A stretch of 64,000 bases of DNA from an uncultured Gammaproteobacteria bacterium (GTDB taxonomy: Bacteria; Pseudomonadota; Gammaproteobacteria; Pseudomonadales; Porticoccaceae), in the NCBI GenBank assembly GCA_913058345.1, contig CAJXQR010000002.1:1-64000 (forward strand), written 5' to 3'. Under the pieces are notes generated by a model that was not told where the DNA came from, searched no databases, and was given only the letters and a program-made list of their open reading frames with translations. Shown piece after piece: positions 18,723 through 27,808 of the stretch (position 1 is the first letter of the stretch; each line of letters begins with the position of its first letter). Position numbers and translations under genes: made by a program.

Positions 18723-20150
18723 TTAATGTTCATTAGCTGCTTGTAGGTAGTCAAACAAGCGATAATGAAAACCGCCAAAGCCCCCATTGCTCATAATCAG
18801 TATATGACAAGCCCCCTCCGTGTCTGCTTGTGCAGCCTGCGCCGTTTGCTCAACCAACTTATGTAAATCGTCGACAACCGTATTTTTTACATCGCCTTCC
18901 AGACTTTCGTCGAGAGACCAGGACATACCTGCATTTTGAAACCAGAAGACCTGGTCAGCTTGAGCAACCGCTTTCATCAATTCTGCTTTGTGCACACCTA
19001 GCTTCATAGTGTTAGAACGCGGCTCAACAACTGCAATAATTTTTTCTGTGCCGACTTTATTGCGCAGGCCATCAAGTGTTGTCGCAATTGCCGTAGGATG
19101 ATGCGCAAAGTCATCGTAAACACTAATGCCGTCGATCTGTCCAAGACACTCCATACGCCGTTTAACCCCCTCAAACGCACTGAGCGCCTGACAGGCCAGA
19201 GACAAACTAACGCCCACATGATTCGCCGCTGCAATCGCCGCCAGTGCATTGGCGACATTGTGCAGACCACTTTGTTGCCAGCGCACCTCGAAGCCACCTT
19301 CGCATTCACCACGCTGGTCTCTCTGGGTATTGGCCACGGTAAAAACACTGCCATCTGCTGCATCGAGTTCCACCTGCCACTGCCCGCCTTCTCCCGTTGT
19401 TTGCACCGGGCTCCAAACATACTTTTTACCAGCACTGTAGCGGCGGTCAAACTTACCTGTCAGGGTGTCAGTGATATTGTTGTCACTTTGAGGGTGGATA
19501 ATCAGACCATCATCGGCAATGGTTCTCACTAAATGGTGGAACTGCAATTGAATATCGTGGAGGCTTTCAAAGATATCAGCGTGATCGAATTCAAGATTAT
19601 TCAGCACTGCAGTACGTGGACGATAATGCACAAATTTTGAACGCTTATCGAAAAAGGCTGTATCGTATTCATCCGCTTCGACGACAAAATATTTCTCACC
19701 GCCGAGTCGGGCCGACACATCGAAATTATTCGGCACACCACCAATTAAAAATCCGGGCTCTAGCCCTGCGTACTCCAATATCCAGGCGAGCATGCTTGAA
19801 GTCGTCGTCTTCCCGTGAGTACCTGCGACAGCCAATACCCACTTACCCTGTAAAAAGTGATCCCCCAACCATTGAGGACCAGAGGTATAAGGCAATTGCT
19901 CCCGCAGCATATATTCAACACAGGGGTTATCCCGCGACAGGGCATTACCCACCACTACTAAGTCGGGTGCTGGCTGCAACTGGGTAGGGTCATAGCCCTG
20001 AGTTAATTCAATACCAGCATGTTCGAGCTGTTCGCTCATCGGTGGGTACACATTGTCATCACAACCCGACACCCGGTGTCCATCGGCTTTTGCCAACTGC
20101 GCCAGGCTGCCCATGAAGGTGCCACAAATACCCAAGATGTGAATATGCAT
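18723..20150 (-). CDS. mpl: Murein tripeptide ligase Mpl
   Basis: UDP-N-acetylmuramate:L-alanyl-gamma-D-glutamyl-meso-diaminopimelate ligase returns recovered cell-wall tripeptide to peptidoglycan precursor synthesis in the cytoplasm. The 475-residue length is normal. The N-terminal ILGICGTFMGSLA and the ATP loop AGTHGKTTTSSM (about residue 110) are clear Mur-ligase features, and YDDFAHHPTAI and EPRSNTMK are typical of MurC/Mpl. The LGICGTFMG start distinguishes Mpl from MurC. Start ATG at 20150; a TTG one codon earlier is less likely. Confidence 0.95.
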   Translation of the reverse strand: MHIHILGICGTFMGSLAQLAKADGHRVSGCDDNVYPPMSEQLEHAGIELTQGYDPTQLQPAPDLVVVGNALSRDNPCVEYMLREQLPYTSGPQWLGDHFLQGKWVLAVAGTHGKTTTSSMLAWILEYAGLEPGFLIGGVPNNFDVSARLGGEKYFVVEADEYDTAFFDKRSKFVHYRPRTAVLNNLEFDHADIFESLHDIQLQFHHLVRTIADDGLIIHPQSDNNITDTLTGKFDRRYSAGKKYVWSPVQTTGEGGQWQVELDAADGSVFTVANTQRDQRGECEGGFEVRWQQSGLHNVANALAAIAAANHVGVSLSLACQALSAFEGVKRRMECLGQIDGISVYDDFAHHPTAIATTLDGLRNKVGTEKIIAVVEPRSNTMKLGVHKAELMKAVAQADQVFWFQNAGMSWSLDESLEGDVKNTVVDDLHKLVEQTAQAAQADTEGACHILIMSNGGFGGFHYRLFDYLQAANEH

Positions 20151-20275
20151 CAATTAATCAACCCTTACTAAGTAACGATAATTATCACACCACAGCTGCC
20201 TAACTGCCATGCATTTAAAGGACTAATACCGTATGATGCGCACATTTTTTACGACGTCGCTTTTGCGGGAATTTT

Positions 20276-21538
20276 ATGGCTAAGAAGAATGCTTTTTACG
20301 CACAGTCCGGTGGTGTTACGGCCGTCATTAATGCCAGCGCTTGTGGCGTCCTTGAAACGGCCCGAGCTAACCGCGACAAAATTGGCAAAGTCTATGCGGG
20401 CAAGAACGGCATTATCGGCGCCCTGCGTGAAGAACTCATCGACACCAGTAAAGAAACGCCCCGTACCATAGCCGCACTCAAACATACCCCATCCGGCGCC
20501 TTTGGCTCCTGCCGGCATAAACTGAAAAGCTTCGATGACAATCCAGCAGAATACGAACGCTTAATTGAAGTCTTTAAAGCCCATAATATTGGTTACTTTT
20601 TTTATAACGGCGGTGGTGACTCTGCCGATACCTGCCTAAAAGTGTCGCAACTCTCCGAAAAAATGGGCTATCCCATTCAGGCCATTCACATTCCTAAAAC
20701 CGTCGACAATGACTTACCGCTGACCGACAACTGTCCAGGCTTTGGCTCCGTTGCCAAATATGTCGCTGTTTCAACCAAGGAAGCCAGCCTCGATATCGCC
20801 TCGATGTGTGAAAGCTCCACCAAGGTTTTCATCCTTGAAGTGATGGGCCGCCACGCCGGCTGGATCGCAGCTGCCGGCGGCCTTGCCGCTGACCAGGCCG
20901 GCGACCCGCCTCATATTATTCTATTTCCTGAAATCGCTTTTAATCGGGAAAAATTTCTTAAGAAAGTGGCCCAAACCGTTAAGAAAGAGGGTTACTGCGT
21001 GGTAGTTGCCTCTGAGGGGGCTCAATATAAAGACGGCACATTAATCGCCGGCTCAGGGAATACCGACGCTTTCGGCCACAAGCAGCTGGGTGGTGTGGCG
21101 CCCACTTTAGCGGAAATGGTTAAAAACGAGCTAGGTCTAAAATATCACTGGGCACTGGCTGATTATCTACAGCGCTCGGCTCGCCATATCGCCTCCTCCA
21201 CAGATGTTGAGCAAGCCTATGCCGTCGGCAAGGCCGCCGTTGAGCTTGCTTTAGAAGGCAAAAATGCAGTGATGGTGAGCATCGAACGCAGCAAGGGCAA
21301 GCGCTACAGTTGGCACCTGGGGGAAGCAGCGTTGGACAAAATTGCCAATGTGGAAAAAAAGATGCCGCGCTCTTTTATCAGCCGCGATGGTTTTGCCATT
21401 ACCGAAACAGCACGCGACTACCTGGCTCCGCTGATCCAGGGTGAAGATTATCCGCCCTATAAAAATGGGGTGCCCGTTTATGCACGTACTAAAAATGTGT
21501 TAATCGCCAAGAAATTAAAAACCGCTTTCAAGGTTTAG
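20276..21538 (+). CDS. pfp: Pyrophosphate-dependent 6-phosphofructokinase type
   Basis: This 420-residue PfkA-superfamily enzyme phosphorylates fructose-6-phosphate. Two determinants suggest pyrophosphate as donor. The nucleotide/PPi loop reads GGGDS (about residues 112-116), with Asp where ATP enzymes have Gly. The substrate loop reads PKTVDND (about 140-146), with Lys where ATP enzymes have Gly. MGRHAGWIA and the C-terminal QRSARH segment are family features. The first Asp of the usual GGD triplet is Gly here; related proteobacterial enzymes have Asn at that position. The gene stands alone, divergent from mpl. It may serve reversible PPi glycolysis. Confidence 0.9.
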   Translation: MAKKNAFYAQSGGVTAVINASACGVLETARANRDKIGKVYAGKNGIIGALREELIDTSKETPRTIAALKHTPSGAFGSCRHKLKSFDDNPAEYERLIEVFKAHNIGYFFYNGGGDSADTCLKVSQLSEKMGYPIQAIHIPKTVDNDLPLTDNCPGFGSVAKYVAVSTKEASLDIASMCESSTKVFILEVMGRHAGWIAAAGGLAADQAGDPPHIILFPEIAFNREKFLKKVAQTVKKEGYCVVVASEGAQYKDGTLIAGSGNTDAFGHKQLGGVAPTLAEMVKNELGLKYHWALADYLQRSARHIASSTDVEQAYAVGKAAVELALEGKNAVMVSIERSKGKRYSWHLGEAALDKIANVEKKMPRSFISRDGFAITETARDYLAPLIQGEDYPPYKNGVPVYARTKNVLIAKKLKTAFKV

Positions 21539-21687
21539 AGAGCTTCTGAACAAGTCATGAATTCGCATCAGACTTAATCAGACACGGCTTAGCACACTAG
21601 CCGATAGCGCTAGACCTTTTACCAAAAGAAGGCTGTCGACATCTGAAAACCAGCGCGGGTAGCTCTCTTTAACAAGCCGGTCGTAAA

Positions 21688-22125
21688 TTATGTTTCTAAC
21701 AGAAACGTCACCGGCCCATCGTTGCACAAAGAAACCTGCATATCAGCGCCAAACACCCCAGTAGCAACCGCTGAGTACTGCGTCTTTAAATGGCTGACAA
21801 AATGCGTGTAATATTTTTCAGCTACTTCGGGAGCTGCGGCCTTTGAAAACCCCGGTCGCAAGCCCTTGCTGGTATCGGCCACCAAGGTAAACTGAGACAC
21901 AACGAGTAGCTCACCGTTAATATCTTTAAGGCTGCGATTCATACGCCCCTGGGCATCGGCAAAAATTCGGTAGCTGAGGACTTTGCGAATTAATTTTTCG
22001 CTTTGCTCAAAGCCGTCAGCGGCTTCAATACCCAGTAACAATAGAATGCCCTGCTCAATACTGGCATGACACTGACCATCAATAGTCACCGCTGCGGAGC
22101 TTACCCGTTGAATTAAACCGCGCAT
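21688..22125 (-). CDS. dtd: D-aminoacyl-tRNA deacylase
   Basis: Dtd hydrolyses D-amino acids, and glycine mischarged on tRNA(Ala), from tRNA. The 145-residue length is exactly typical. The two signature segments are present: SQFTLVADT (about 78-86) and NDGPVTF near the C-terminus. It lies 15 bp downstream of the proline iminopeptidase gene on the same strand, so co-transcription is likely. Confidence 0.96.
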   Translation of the reverse strand: MRGLIQRVSSAAVTIDGQCHASIEQGILLLLGIEAADGFEQSEKLIRKVLSYRIFADAQGRMNRSLKDINGELLVVSQFTLVADTSKGLRPGFSKAAAPEVAEKYYTHFVSHLKTQYSAVATGVFGADMQVSLCNDGPVTFLLET

Positions 22126-22140
22126 CTTTCACTACTGCAC

Positions 22141-23106
22141 TTATTTTTCATGGTGACTGCTCAGTTTTCTTGCCATTTCATCCGTTGCCTTAACCAGAGC
22201 ATCAACAGTGCCTGGCTCGCTAGAGGCATGACCTGCATCACGAATAATCTCGAGTGTTAATTCTGGCCACTCGGCCTGCAAGTCAAAAGCCTGTTTAACC
22301 GGGCAAACCATGTCGTAGCGTCCATGGACAGCAATAGCGGGAATACCATTCAACCTAGCCACGTTCTGCAAAATTGGCTGATCGGCTATATAGCATTGGT
22401 TGATAAAATAGTGGGCCTCGATCCGAGCCATCGCCAGCGCGACATGGGAACCACCCAAACGTTCGACGACGTGCTTGTTGGGGTCGAGCGTTGCGCAACG
22501 TGCTTCCCAAATCGACCAGCTCTTTGCCGCGCGAATACGTTCCAGCTCATTAGGTCCCGTTAAGCGACGGTAGTACGCAGCGAGCATATCGCCCCGCTCA
22601 TTACTCGGAATGGGGGCGATAAACTCTTGCCAGTAATCAGGAAAAATAGAACTCGCGCCCTGCTGATAAAACCACTGAACATCTTCATCACGGCAGAGAA
22701 AGATACCCCGCAAGACCATTCCCTGCACTTTATCAGGGTGAGCCTGCGCGTAAATCAAACTCAAGGTCGAACCCCAGGAACCACCAAATAGCACCCACCG
22801 TTTAATACCCAAAAACTCACGGATCAACTCCATATCCGCCACCAAAGCGTGAGTGGTGTTTTTATCAAGACTGGCATGGGGTGTGGAGCGACCACTACCC
22901 CGTTGATCAAAGAGAACGATGCGATACACTTCGGGGTCAAAAAAACAACGATCTTGCACTGAACAACCCGCCCCAGGGCCACCGTGAACAAAAATGACTG
23001 GTTGACCCTGCGGATTACCGCACTCTTCCACATATAATGTATGGCCATCACCAACATCGAGCTGTTCAGTTCTGAAGGGCTTGATTGCCGGATACAAAGA
23101 ACGCAT
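22141..23106 (-). CDS. pip: Proline iminopeptidase
   Basis: This 321-residue alpha/beta-hydrolase of peptidase family S33 releases N-terminal proline. It shows HGGPGAG (oxyanion region), DQRGSGRS, the nucleophile elbow GGSWGS (Ser near residue 112), HGRYDMVCP (Asp) and AGHASSEP (His). The ATG at 23106 is chosen because GGGAG precedes it and MRSLYPAIKPF matches the family's N-terminus; a start at 23136 adds ten atypical residues. Probably in an operon with dtd. Confidence 0.94.
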   Translation of the reverse strand: MRSLYPAIKPFRTEQLDVGDGHTLYVEECGNPQGQPVIFVHGGPGAGCSVQDRCFFDPEVYRIVLFDQRGSGRSTPHASLDKNTTHALVADMELIREFLGIKRWVLFGGSWGSTLSLIYAQAHPDKVQGMVLRGIFLCRDEDVQWFYQQGASSIFPDYWQEFIAPIPSNERGDMLAAYYRRLTGPNELERIRAAKSWSIWEARCATLDPNKHVVERLGGSHVALAMARIEAHYFINQCYIADQPILQNVARLNGIPAIAVHGRYDMVCPVKQAFDLQAEWPELTLEIIRDAGHASSEPGTVDALVKATDEMARKLSSHHEK

Positions 23107-23247
23107 ATCACTCACTCCCGTGTAAGCTAACCACATAGCTTAATAAGATTATTTTATGGAATGTCTCAAAAAACCACTGAAACAAACAGGGATAAATATG
23201 GCAGTATTGTTTTTTAATGTTAATTAACTGTTAAAAAGAGACTAATA

Positions 23248-23856
23248 ATGCCCGCGACAAAAGTATCGCCACTCAAAGCAACACGCAAGCGCTGCGAATG
23301 GGCAAACGGCGACGCTCTCTACGAACAGTACCATGATGAGGAATGGGGTGTCCCCTGCTTCGACGACCACAAGCTCTTTGAATTTTTGATATTAGAAGGT
23401 GCCCAGGCTGGCTTGTCGTGGATTACCATTTTACGTAAACGAGAAAACTACCGTCGCGCCTTCGCTAATTTTGAAGCTGAAAAAGTTGCACGCTTTAATA
23501 GCCGGAGCATAGAACGACTAATGAGCGATGCCGGCATTGTGCGCAATCGCCTGAAGATAGAAGCGGCCATCTCTAATGCCAAGCTGTTTCTCGATCTGCA
23601 ACAAAGTCACACCAGCTTTAGTCACTATCTATGGGGATTTCTCGATGGCCAGCCGATTGAAAATCACTGGGCAAGCCTAAATGAATGCCCCGCCACCACG
23701 CCAGTGTCTGACGCCATTAGCAAAGATATGAAAAAAAAGGGCTTTCGCTTTTTCGGCTCGACCATTTGCTACGCCCATATGCAGGCCATGGGCATGGTGA
23801 ACGATCACACCATCGATTGCTTTCGCCACAGTGAATGTGCAGCGCTAAAGCCTTAA
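23248..23856 (+). CDS. tag: DNA-3-methyladenine glycosylase I
   Basis: This 202-residue base-excision repair enzyme removes 3-methyladenine from DNA. The N-terminal RCEWAN, EEWGVP and EGAQAGLSWITIL segments are classic Tag. The zinc site is supported by the N-terminal Cys and the C-terminal His/Cys cluster in NDHTIDCFRH. Monocistronic; it converges on typA, with a bidirectional terminator-like hairpin between them. Confidence 0.96.
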   Translation: MPATKVSPLKATRKRCEWANGDALYEQYHDEEWGVPCFDDHKLFEFLILEGAQAGLSWITILRKRENYRRAFANFEAEKVARFNSRSIERLMSDAGIVRNRLKIEAAISNAKLFLDLQQSHTSFSHYLWGFLDGQPIENHWASLNECPATTPVSDAISKDMKKKGFRFFGSTICYAHMQAMGMVNDHTIDCFRHSECAALKP

Positions 23857-23898
23857 AAAAACCACTTTACTTAAAAGGATAGCACTGGGCGCAATAAC

Positions 23899-23935
23899 AA
23901 AAACCCCCAGCAACAGAGTGCTACTGGAGGTTTTT
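23899..23935. terminator. Bidirectional rho-independent terminator between tag and typA
   Basis: AAAAACCCCCAG (23899-23910) pairs with CTGGAGGTTTTT (23924-23935), 12 bp with one mismatch and a 13-base loop. The A-run on one side and T-run on the other make it functional in both directions, as expected between convergent genes. Confidence 0.85.
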
Positions 23936-23967
23936 AGCGCGCATTTCAAAAAGTCACTACAAGCCTA

Positions 23968-25782
23968 TTATCGACCCGCTCTTTTACGCTCGTTTTCGGT
24001 CAGTAGCTTTTTGCGAATACGAATATGTTGAGGGGTAACCTCAACCAATTCATCATCTTCAATAAACTCCAGGGCCTGCTCAAGAGTGAAAATGATCGGC
24101 GGCACCAGAGTCAAGGCTTCATCAGTACCCGAGGCCCGCACGTTGGTCAGCTGCTTACCTTTGGTCGGATTCACGGCGAGGTCATTACTCCGCGAGTGAA
24201 TGCCGATGACCTGGCCTTCATAAACATCTTCAGCGTGGCTGAGAAACAGGCGGCCGCGTTCCTGCAGGTTAAACAGGGAATAGCCAAGGGTTTTGCCTTT
24301 CACCATCGACACCAGCACACCATTTTGCCGGGACTGCACTTCACCCTGTTTCACTTCACCGTAGTGATCAAAAACACTGGTCATAATCCCTGAGCCAGAG
24401 GTCATTGTTAGAAAGCTGCCACGGAAACCGATCAAGCCTCGAGAGGGAATCAAGAATTCGAGTTTTACTCGACCCTTGCCATCGGGCTCCATATTGGTCA
24501 ACTCACCCTTACGCAGGCCCAGCTCTTCCATCACCGAACCCTGATGCTGTTCTTCAATATCGATGACCACCTGCTCGAACGGCTCTTGAATGACGCCATC
24601 GACTTCGCGCTGAATCACTTCAGGACGCGAAACCCCCATTTCATAACCTTCACGGCGCATGGTTTCAATCAAAACAGACAAGTGTAATTCACCACGACCG
24701 GAGACGCGGAATTTATCGGGGCTGCCGCCATCCTCAACCCGTAAGGCAACATTGTGAATCAGCTCTTGCTGGAGGCGATCTTTAATATTACGCGAGGTCA
24801 CATATTTGCCATCAAGACCGGCAAAGGGCGAGTTGTTAACCAAAAACACCATACTCACCGTCGGTTCATCCACAGAAAGCGCGGGACGAGCTTCCACACA
24901 CTCCGGGTCGCACAGCGTATCGGAAATACCCAGGCCTTCGATACCGTTAATAGTGACAATGTCACCTGCCTCGGCAAGATCGGTATCAACACGATCCAGG
25001 CCCAGATAGCCCTTTACATTGAGTACCTTGCCCTTACGCTCTACGCCCTTATTATCGATGATGGTAACTTGCTGGCCGGGGCGTAGCGTACCGCGAGAAA
25101 TACGACCAATGCCAATAACACCGATATAGCTATCGTAATCGAGAGCGGACACCTGCATTTGGAAAGGACCATCGCGATCGGCTTCGGGGACAGGGACTTT
25201 ATCGACAATCATTTCAAACAGCGGCTGCATATCTTCCGCCAGACTATCGTGCTCAAGACCTGCAACACCGTTGAGGGCCGACGCGTAAATAACAGGAAAG
25301 TCGAGCTGTTCGTCAGTTGCGCCGAGACGGTCAAACAATTCAAAAACCTGGTCCATCACCCAGTCCGGGCGAGCGCCGGGGCGGTCAACCTTGTTGATCA
25401 CCACAATTGGGTGTAAACCCTGCTCAAAGGCCTTGGCGGTCACAAAGCGCGTCTGTGGCATAGGGCCATCGACCGCATCCACCAGCAGTAATACTGAGTC
25501 GACCATCGACAGTACGCGCTCAACTTCGCCACCGAAGTCGGCGTGGCCGGGAGTGTCTACGATATTGATGTGATAGTCATTCCATTCGACGGCCGTATTC
25601 TTGGCCAGAATGGTAATACCCCGCTCCTTCTCCTGATCGTTGGAATCCATAATACGTTCAGCGCCCTGATCTTTTCGATCGAGAGTGCCGGACTGTTGCA
25701 GGAGTTTATCGACCAGAGTGGTTTTACCGTGGTCAACATGGGCTATGATCGCAATATTGCGAAGTTTTTCGACGTCAGACAT
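23968..25782 (-). CDS. typA: Translational GTPase TypA/BipA
   Basis: This 604-residue ribosome-associated GTPase is involved in stress- and cold-dependent ribosome assembly. G1 AHVDHGKTT, switch region ERGITI, G3 DTPGH and G4 NKVD are all present. They are followed by domain II, EF-G-like domains III and V, and the BipA C-terminal domain (GLIGFRG and [12 protein letters not shown]). Length is standard. A good sigma-70 promoter is visible just upstream (25816-25844), so transcription is probably independent of thiI. Confidence 0.97.
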   Translation of the reverse strand: MSDVEKLRNIAIIAHVDHGKTTLVDKLLQQSGTLDRKDQGAERIMDSNDQEKERGITILAKNTAVEWNDYHINIVDTPGHADFGGEVERVLSMVDSVLLLVDAVDGPMPQTRFVTAKAFEQGLHPIVVINKVDRPGARPDWVMDQVFELFDRLGATDEQLDFPVIYASALNGVAGLEHDSLAEDMQPLFEMIVDKVPVPEADRDGPFQMQVSALDYDSYIGVIGIGRISRGTLRPGQQVTIIDNKGVERKGKVLNVKGYLGLDRVDTDLAEAGDIVTINGIEGLGISDTLCDPECVEARPALSVDEPTVSMVFLVNNSPFAGLDGKYVTSRNIKDRLQQELIHNVALRVEDGGSPDKFRVSGRGELHLSVLIETMRREGYEMGVSRPEVIQREVDGVIQEPFEQVVIDIEEQHQGSVMEELGLRKGELTNMEPDGKGRVKLEFLIPSRGLIGFRGSFLTMTSGSGIMTSVFDHYGEVKQGEVQSRQNGVLVSMVKGKTLGYSLFNLQERGRLFLSHAEDVYEGQVIGIHSRSNDLAVNPTKGKQLTNVRASGTDEALTLVPPIIFTLEQALEFIEDDELVEVTPQHIRIRKKLLTENERKRAGR

Positions 25783-25815
25783 GGGATAGGTTTTCGCGGG
25801 GAAAAAGTGGGCCGC

Positions 25816-25844
25816 ATTATAGTGAAAAGCATATCCAAAGTCAC
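25816..25844 (-). promoter_or_regulatory. Sigma-70 promoter of typA
   Basis: On the minus strand a perfect TATAAT -10 (25816-25821) lies 17 bp from GTGACT (25839-25844), a 4/6 match to the -35 box. It sits about 35 bp upstream of the typA start. Confidence 0.7.
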
Positions 25845-25892
25845 CGAATGGTTGACAAATAAAAATCCCCGTTATGTTTCGAGACCAGCGCC

Positions 25893-27353
25893 TTAAGGCT
25901 TACCGGGGCGATAAACTGCCAAATTATCAAAACCTTGTTCTTTCAACAGCTCGGCGTGTAACTGACTCATTACCCCTTTATCGCAATAGAGTAAATACTG
26001 CTGGTCGTGGTCGAGCTTTTTGTAGCTATTTTGCAGTGCATAAAAAGGGGATAACTGTATTTCAGTGGCACCGGCATCAAGGGGCTTGCGCTCAACTTCG
26101 TCGGGATGACGAATATCGAGAATAACGGCGCCGGGTTGAGGCGCGGAAAAAACCTCGACGCTGGGCAAGTCAACCCAGTTATCCATCATCTGCTCGATGT
26201 TCTCTTCGCGGCGCCCGGCAATCGCAGCATCAAGCACGGCAAAATCAAATTTTGACTCTTCGTATTCAATTCTCTCGGGCTTAGCCCGGGTGGTCGGCTT
26301 GACTGAAATAACCCCGCAATACTCCGGCATATTAGCGGCAAATTCCTCGGTGCCAATAGCACGGGCGACATCAATAATTGCATTTTTATCCATCGTCACC
26401 AAAGGCCGCAGGGTCAGCATATCGGTAACACTGTCAATCACGGATAAATTTGTCAGCGTCTGACTGGAGACCTGAGCCACGGCCTCGCCCGTTACCAGGG
26501 CCTCGACCTTCCAGCTTTGCGCTACTTCTGTCGCCGCCCGCAACATCATACGTTTTAACACCACACCCATTTGCGAGTTATCAACCTTAGTGAGAATTTC
26601 TGCCACCACGTCTTCGAAGGGCACGGTAATAAATTTTACCCGGTGAGAGGCGCCGTATTTATCCCACAAATACCAGGCAACCTCCTTAACACCCAACTCA
26701 TGGGCGCGACCGCCGAGATTAAAAAAACAGTAGTGGGTACGCAAACCCCGCTTGATGGTCATATAGCTCGCCACGGTGGAATCGAAGCCTCCGGATATCA
26801 GAGACAACACAGCATCTTGGGTGCCGAGAGGGAAACCACCCAAACCCTGGGCAGTACTTTCCAACACGGAAAGTACCTGACCGCGAATATCGAGGCGTAT
26901 TTCAACATCGGCCCCTTTAAGCTGCACTTTTCGCGCATCAGAACGTTGAAACAAACGTCCGCCCACTTCGCGCTCAAATTCTGACGAACTAAAATCATGC
27001 TTGCCGGTACGCTTTACTCGCAGGCAAAAACTTTTGCCACTCAAACTCTCACCGTACAAAGGCCAGAGCAGCTCGGCCATTTCATCAAAATTACCTAAGG
27101 GATGAGTGCTGACATGAGAATAGTTGGCGACTCCCGGCGTATTGCCCAGCAAGCGCGCTATAAAGGCATCGCGTTGATCATCCGTACTTTCGGCGACCAA
27201 TTCTATTTTGTCCCACTGACTGAGCACTTTGACTTCGGGATACTGTTCTTTCGTCAGCCGGCGAAGGTTGTCGCGCAACTGTTTAATAAAGCGCTTACGA
27301 ACGGGCGGGCTTTTAATAATGATTTCGGGGAAGAGCTTAACGACAAAATGCAT
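25893..27353 (-). CDS. thiI: tRNA 4-thiouridine sulfurtransferase ThiI
   Basis: This 486-residue enzyme makes 4-thiouridine at tRNA position 8 and contributes sulfur to thiamine thiazole synthesis. Domains: N-terminal ferredoxin-like/THUMP (about 1-165), a PP-loop adenylation domain with SGGFDSTV (about 185), and a C-terminal rhodanese domain. Both sulfur-handling cysteines are visible: in NMPEYCGVIS and in LLYCDKGVMS. The start at 27353 is chosen because MHFVVKLFPEI matches the family's N-terminus; a TTG at 27380 is less likely. Upstream lies the glnA control region on the other strand. Confidence 0.95.
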   Translation of the reverse strand: MHFVVKLFPEIIIKSPPVRKRFIKQLRDNLRRLTKEQYPEVKVLSQWDKIELVAESTDDQRDAFIARLLGNTPGVANYSHVSTHPLGNFDEMAELLWPLYGESLSGKSFCLRVKRTGKHDFSSSEFEREVGGRLFQRSDARKVQLKGADVEIRLDIRGQVLSVLESTAQGLGGFPLGTQDAVLSLISGGFDSTVASYMTIKRGLRTHYCFFNLGGRAHELGVKEVAWYLWDKYGASHRVKFITVPFEDVVAEILTKVDNSQMGVVLKRMMLRAATEVAQSWKVEALVTGEAVAQVSSQTLTNLSVIDSVTDMLTLRPLVTMDKNAIIDVARAIGTEEFAANMPEYCGVISVKPTTRAKPERIEYEESKFDFAVLDAAIAGRREENIEQMMDNWVDLPSVEVFSAPQPGAVILDIRHPDEVERKPLDAGATEIQLSPFYALQNSYKKLDHDQQYLLYCDKGVMSQLHAELLKEQGFDNLAVYRPGKP

Positions 27354-27430
27354 GGGCCAGGAACACTGTAGGTAATTCAACGTGGCAGGTATTATAAAGC
27401 AGTCGCCACATGGCAGATACGCCTTGTCGA

Positions 27431-27465
27431 CGGCTATCGGCTATCGGCTATCGGCTATCGGCTAT
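27431..27465. repeat. Heptanucleotide tandem repeat (CGGCTAT)5
   Basis: Five exact head-to-tail copies of CGGCTAT occupy the thiI–glnA intergenic region. Seven-base units are prone to slippage. It lies roughly 80 bp upstream of the thiI start and 160 bp upstream of the glnA sigma-54 element. Confidence 0.9.
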
Positions 27466-27523
27466 CGGGCCAAGGCTAAATCGGCCCAAAGAGAATGCCG
27501 GCATAAGCACAAGATACGCTCGA

Positions 27524-27556
27524 TTTTGGTGCTTATAGGTTATACTGCGCACCAAA
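27524..27556. promoter_or_regulatory. Inverted repeat, candidate NtrC-binding region upstream of glnA
   Basis: TTTGGTGC (27525-27532) and GCACCAAA (27549-27556) form a perfect 8-bp inverted repeat around 16 bases. The GCACCA and TGGTGC half-sites are those recognised by NtrC, though the spacing differs from the usual GCAC-N7-GTGC. It lies about 70-100 bp upstream of the sigma-54 promoter, a normal enhancer distance. Confidence 0.5.
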
Positions 27557-27626
27557 TTGGGCACCCGGCAATCGTTTTTTGACCATAGGCCCTTGCACAC
27601 ATCGCCCCCAAACACTGCACGAGCAG

Positions 27627-27642
27627 TGGCACAACTTTTGCT
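27627..27642 (+). promoter_or_regulatory. glnA: Sigma-54 (RpoN) promoter of glnA
   Basis: TGGCACAACTTTTGCT matches the -24/-12 consensus TGGCACG-N4-TTGCW at all fixed positions except the G after TGGCAC, with correct GG-to-GC spacing. It predicts a start near 27652 and a leader of about 155 bases. Sigma-54 control of glnA through NtrC is the established arrangement, and ntrBC is encoded just downstream. Confidence 0.85.
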
Positions 27643-27808
27643 AAGCTTAGCTAGAGTTTGCAGTGTTATCACAATGACACATAAGCTAAAAAACCGATGG
27701 CAATTCTACAACTCTGCCGTTAACGTTGTTCCACGCTCATTCGCCCTCTTCCTAATGATGAGAGACGAGTGAAAGAAAACCACACTGATCTAGATCTGGA
27801 GGACATTA

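Noticed and set aside
27382-27582. Short plus-strand frame containing the heptamer repeat
   Set aside because: Its repeated residues are only the translation of the tandem repeat; there is no ribosome-binding site or conserved feature.
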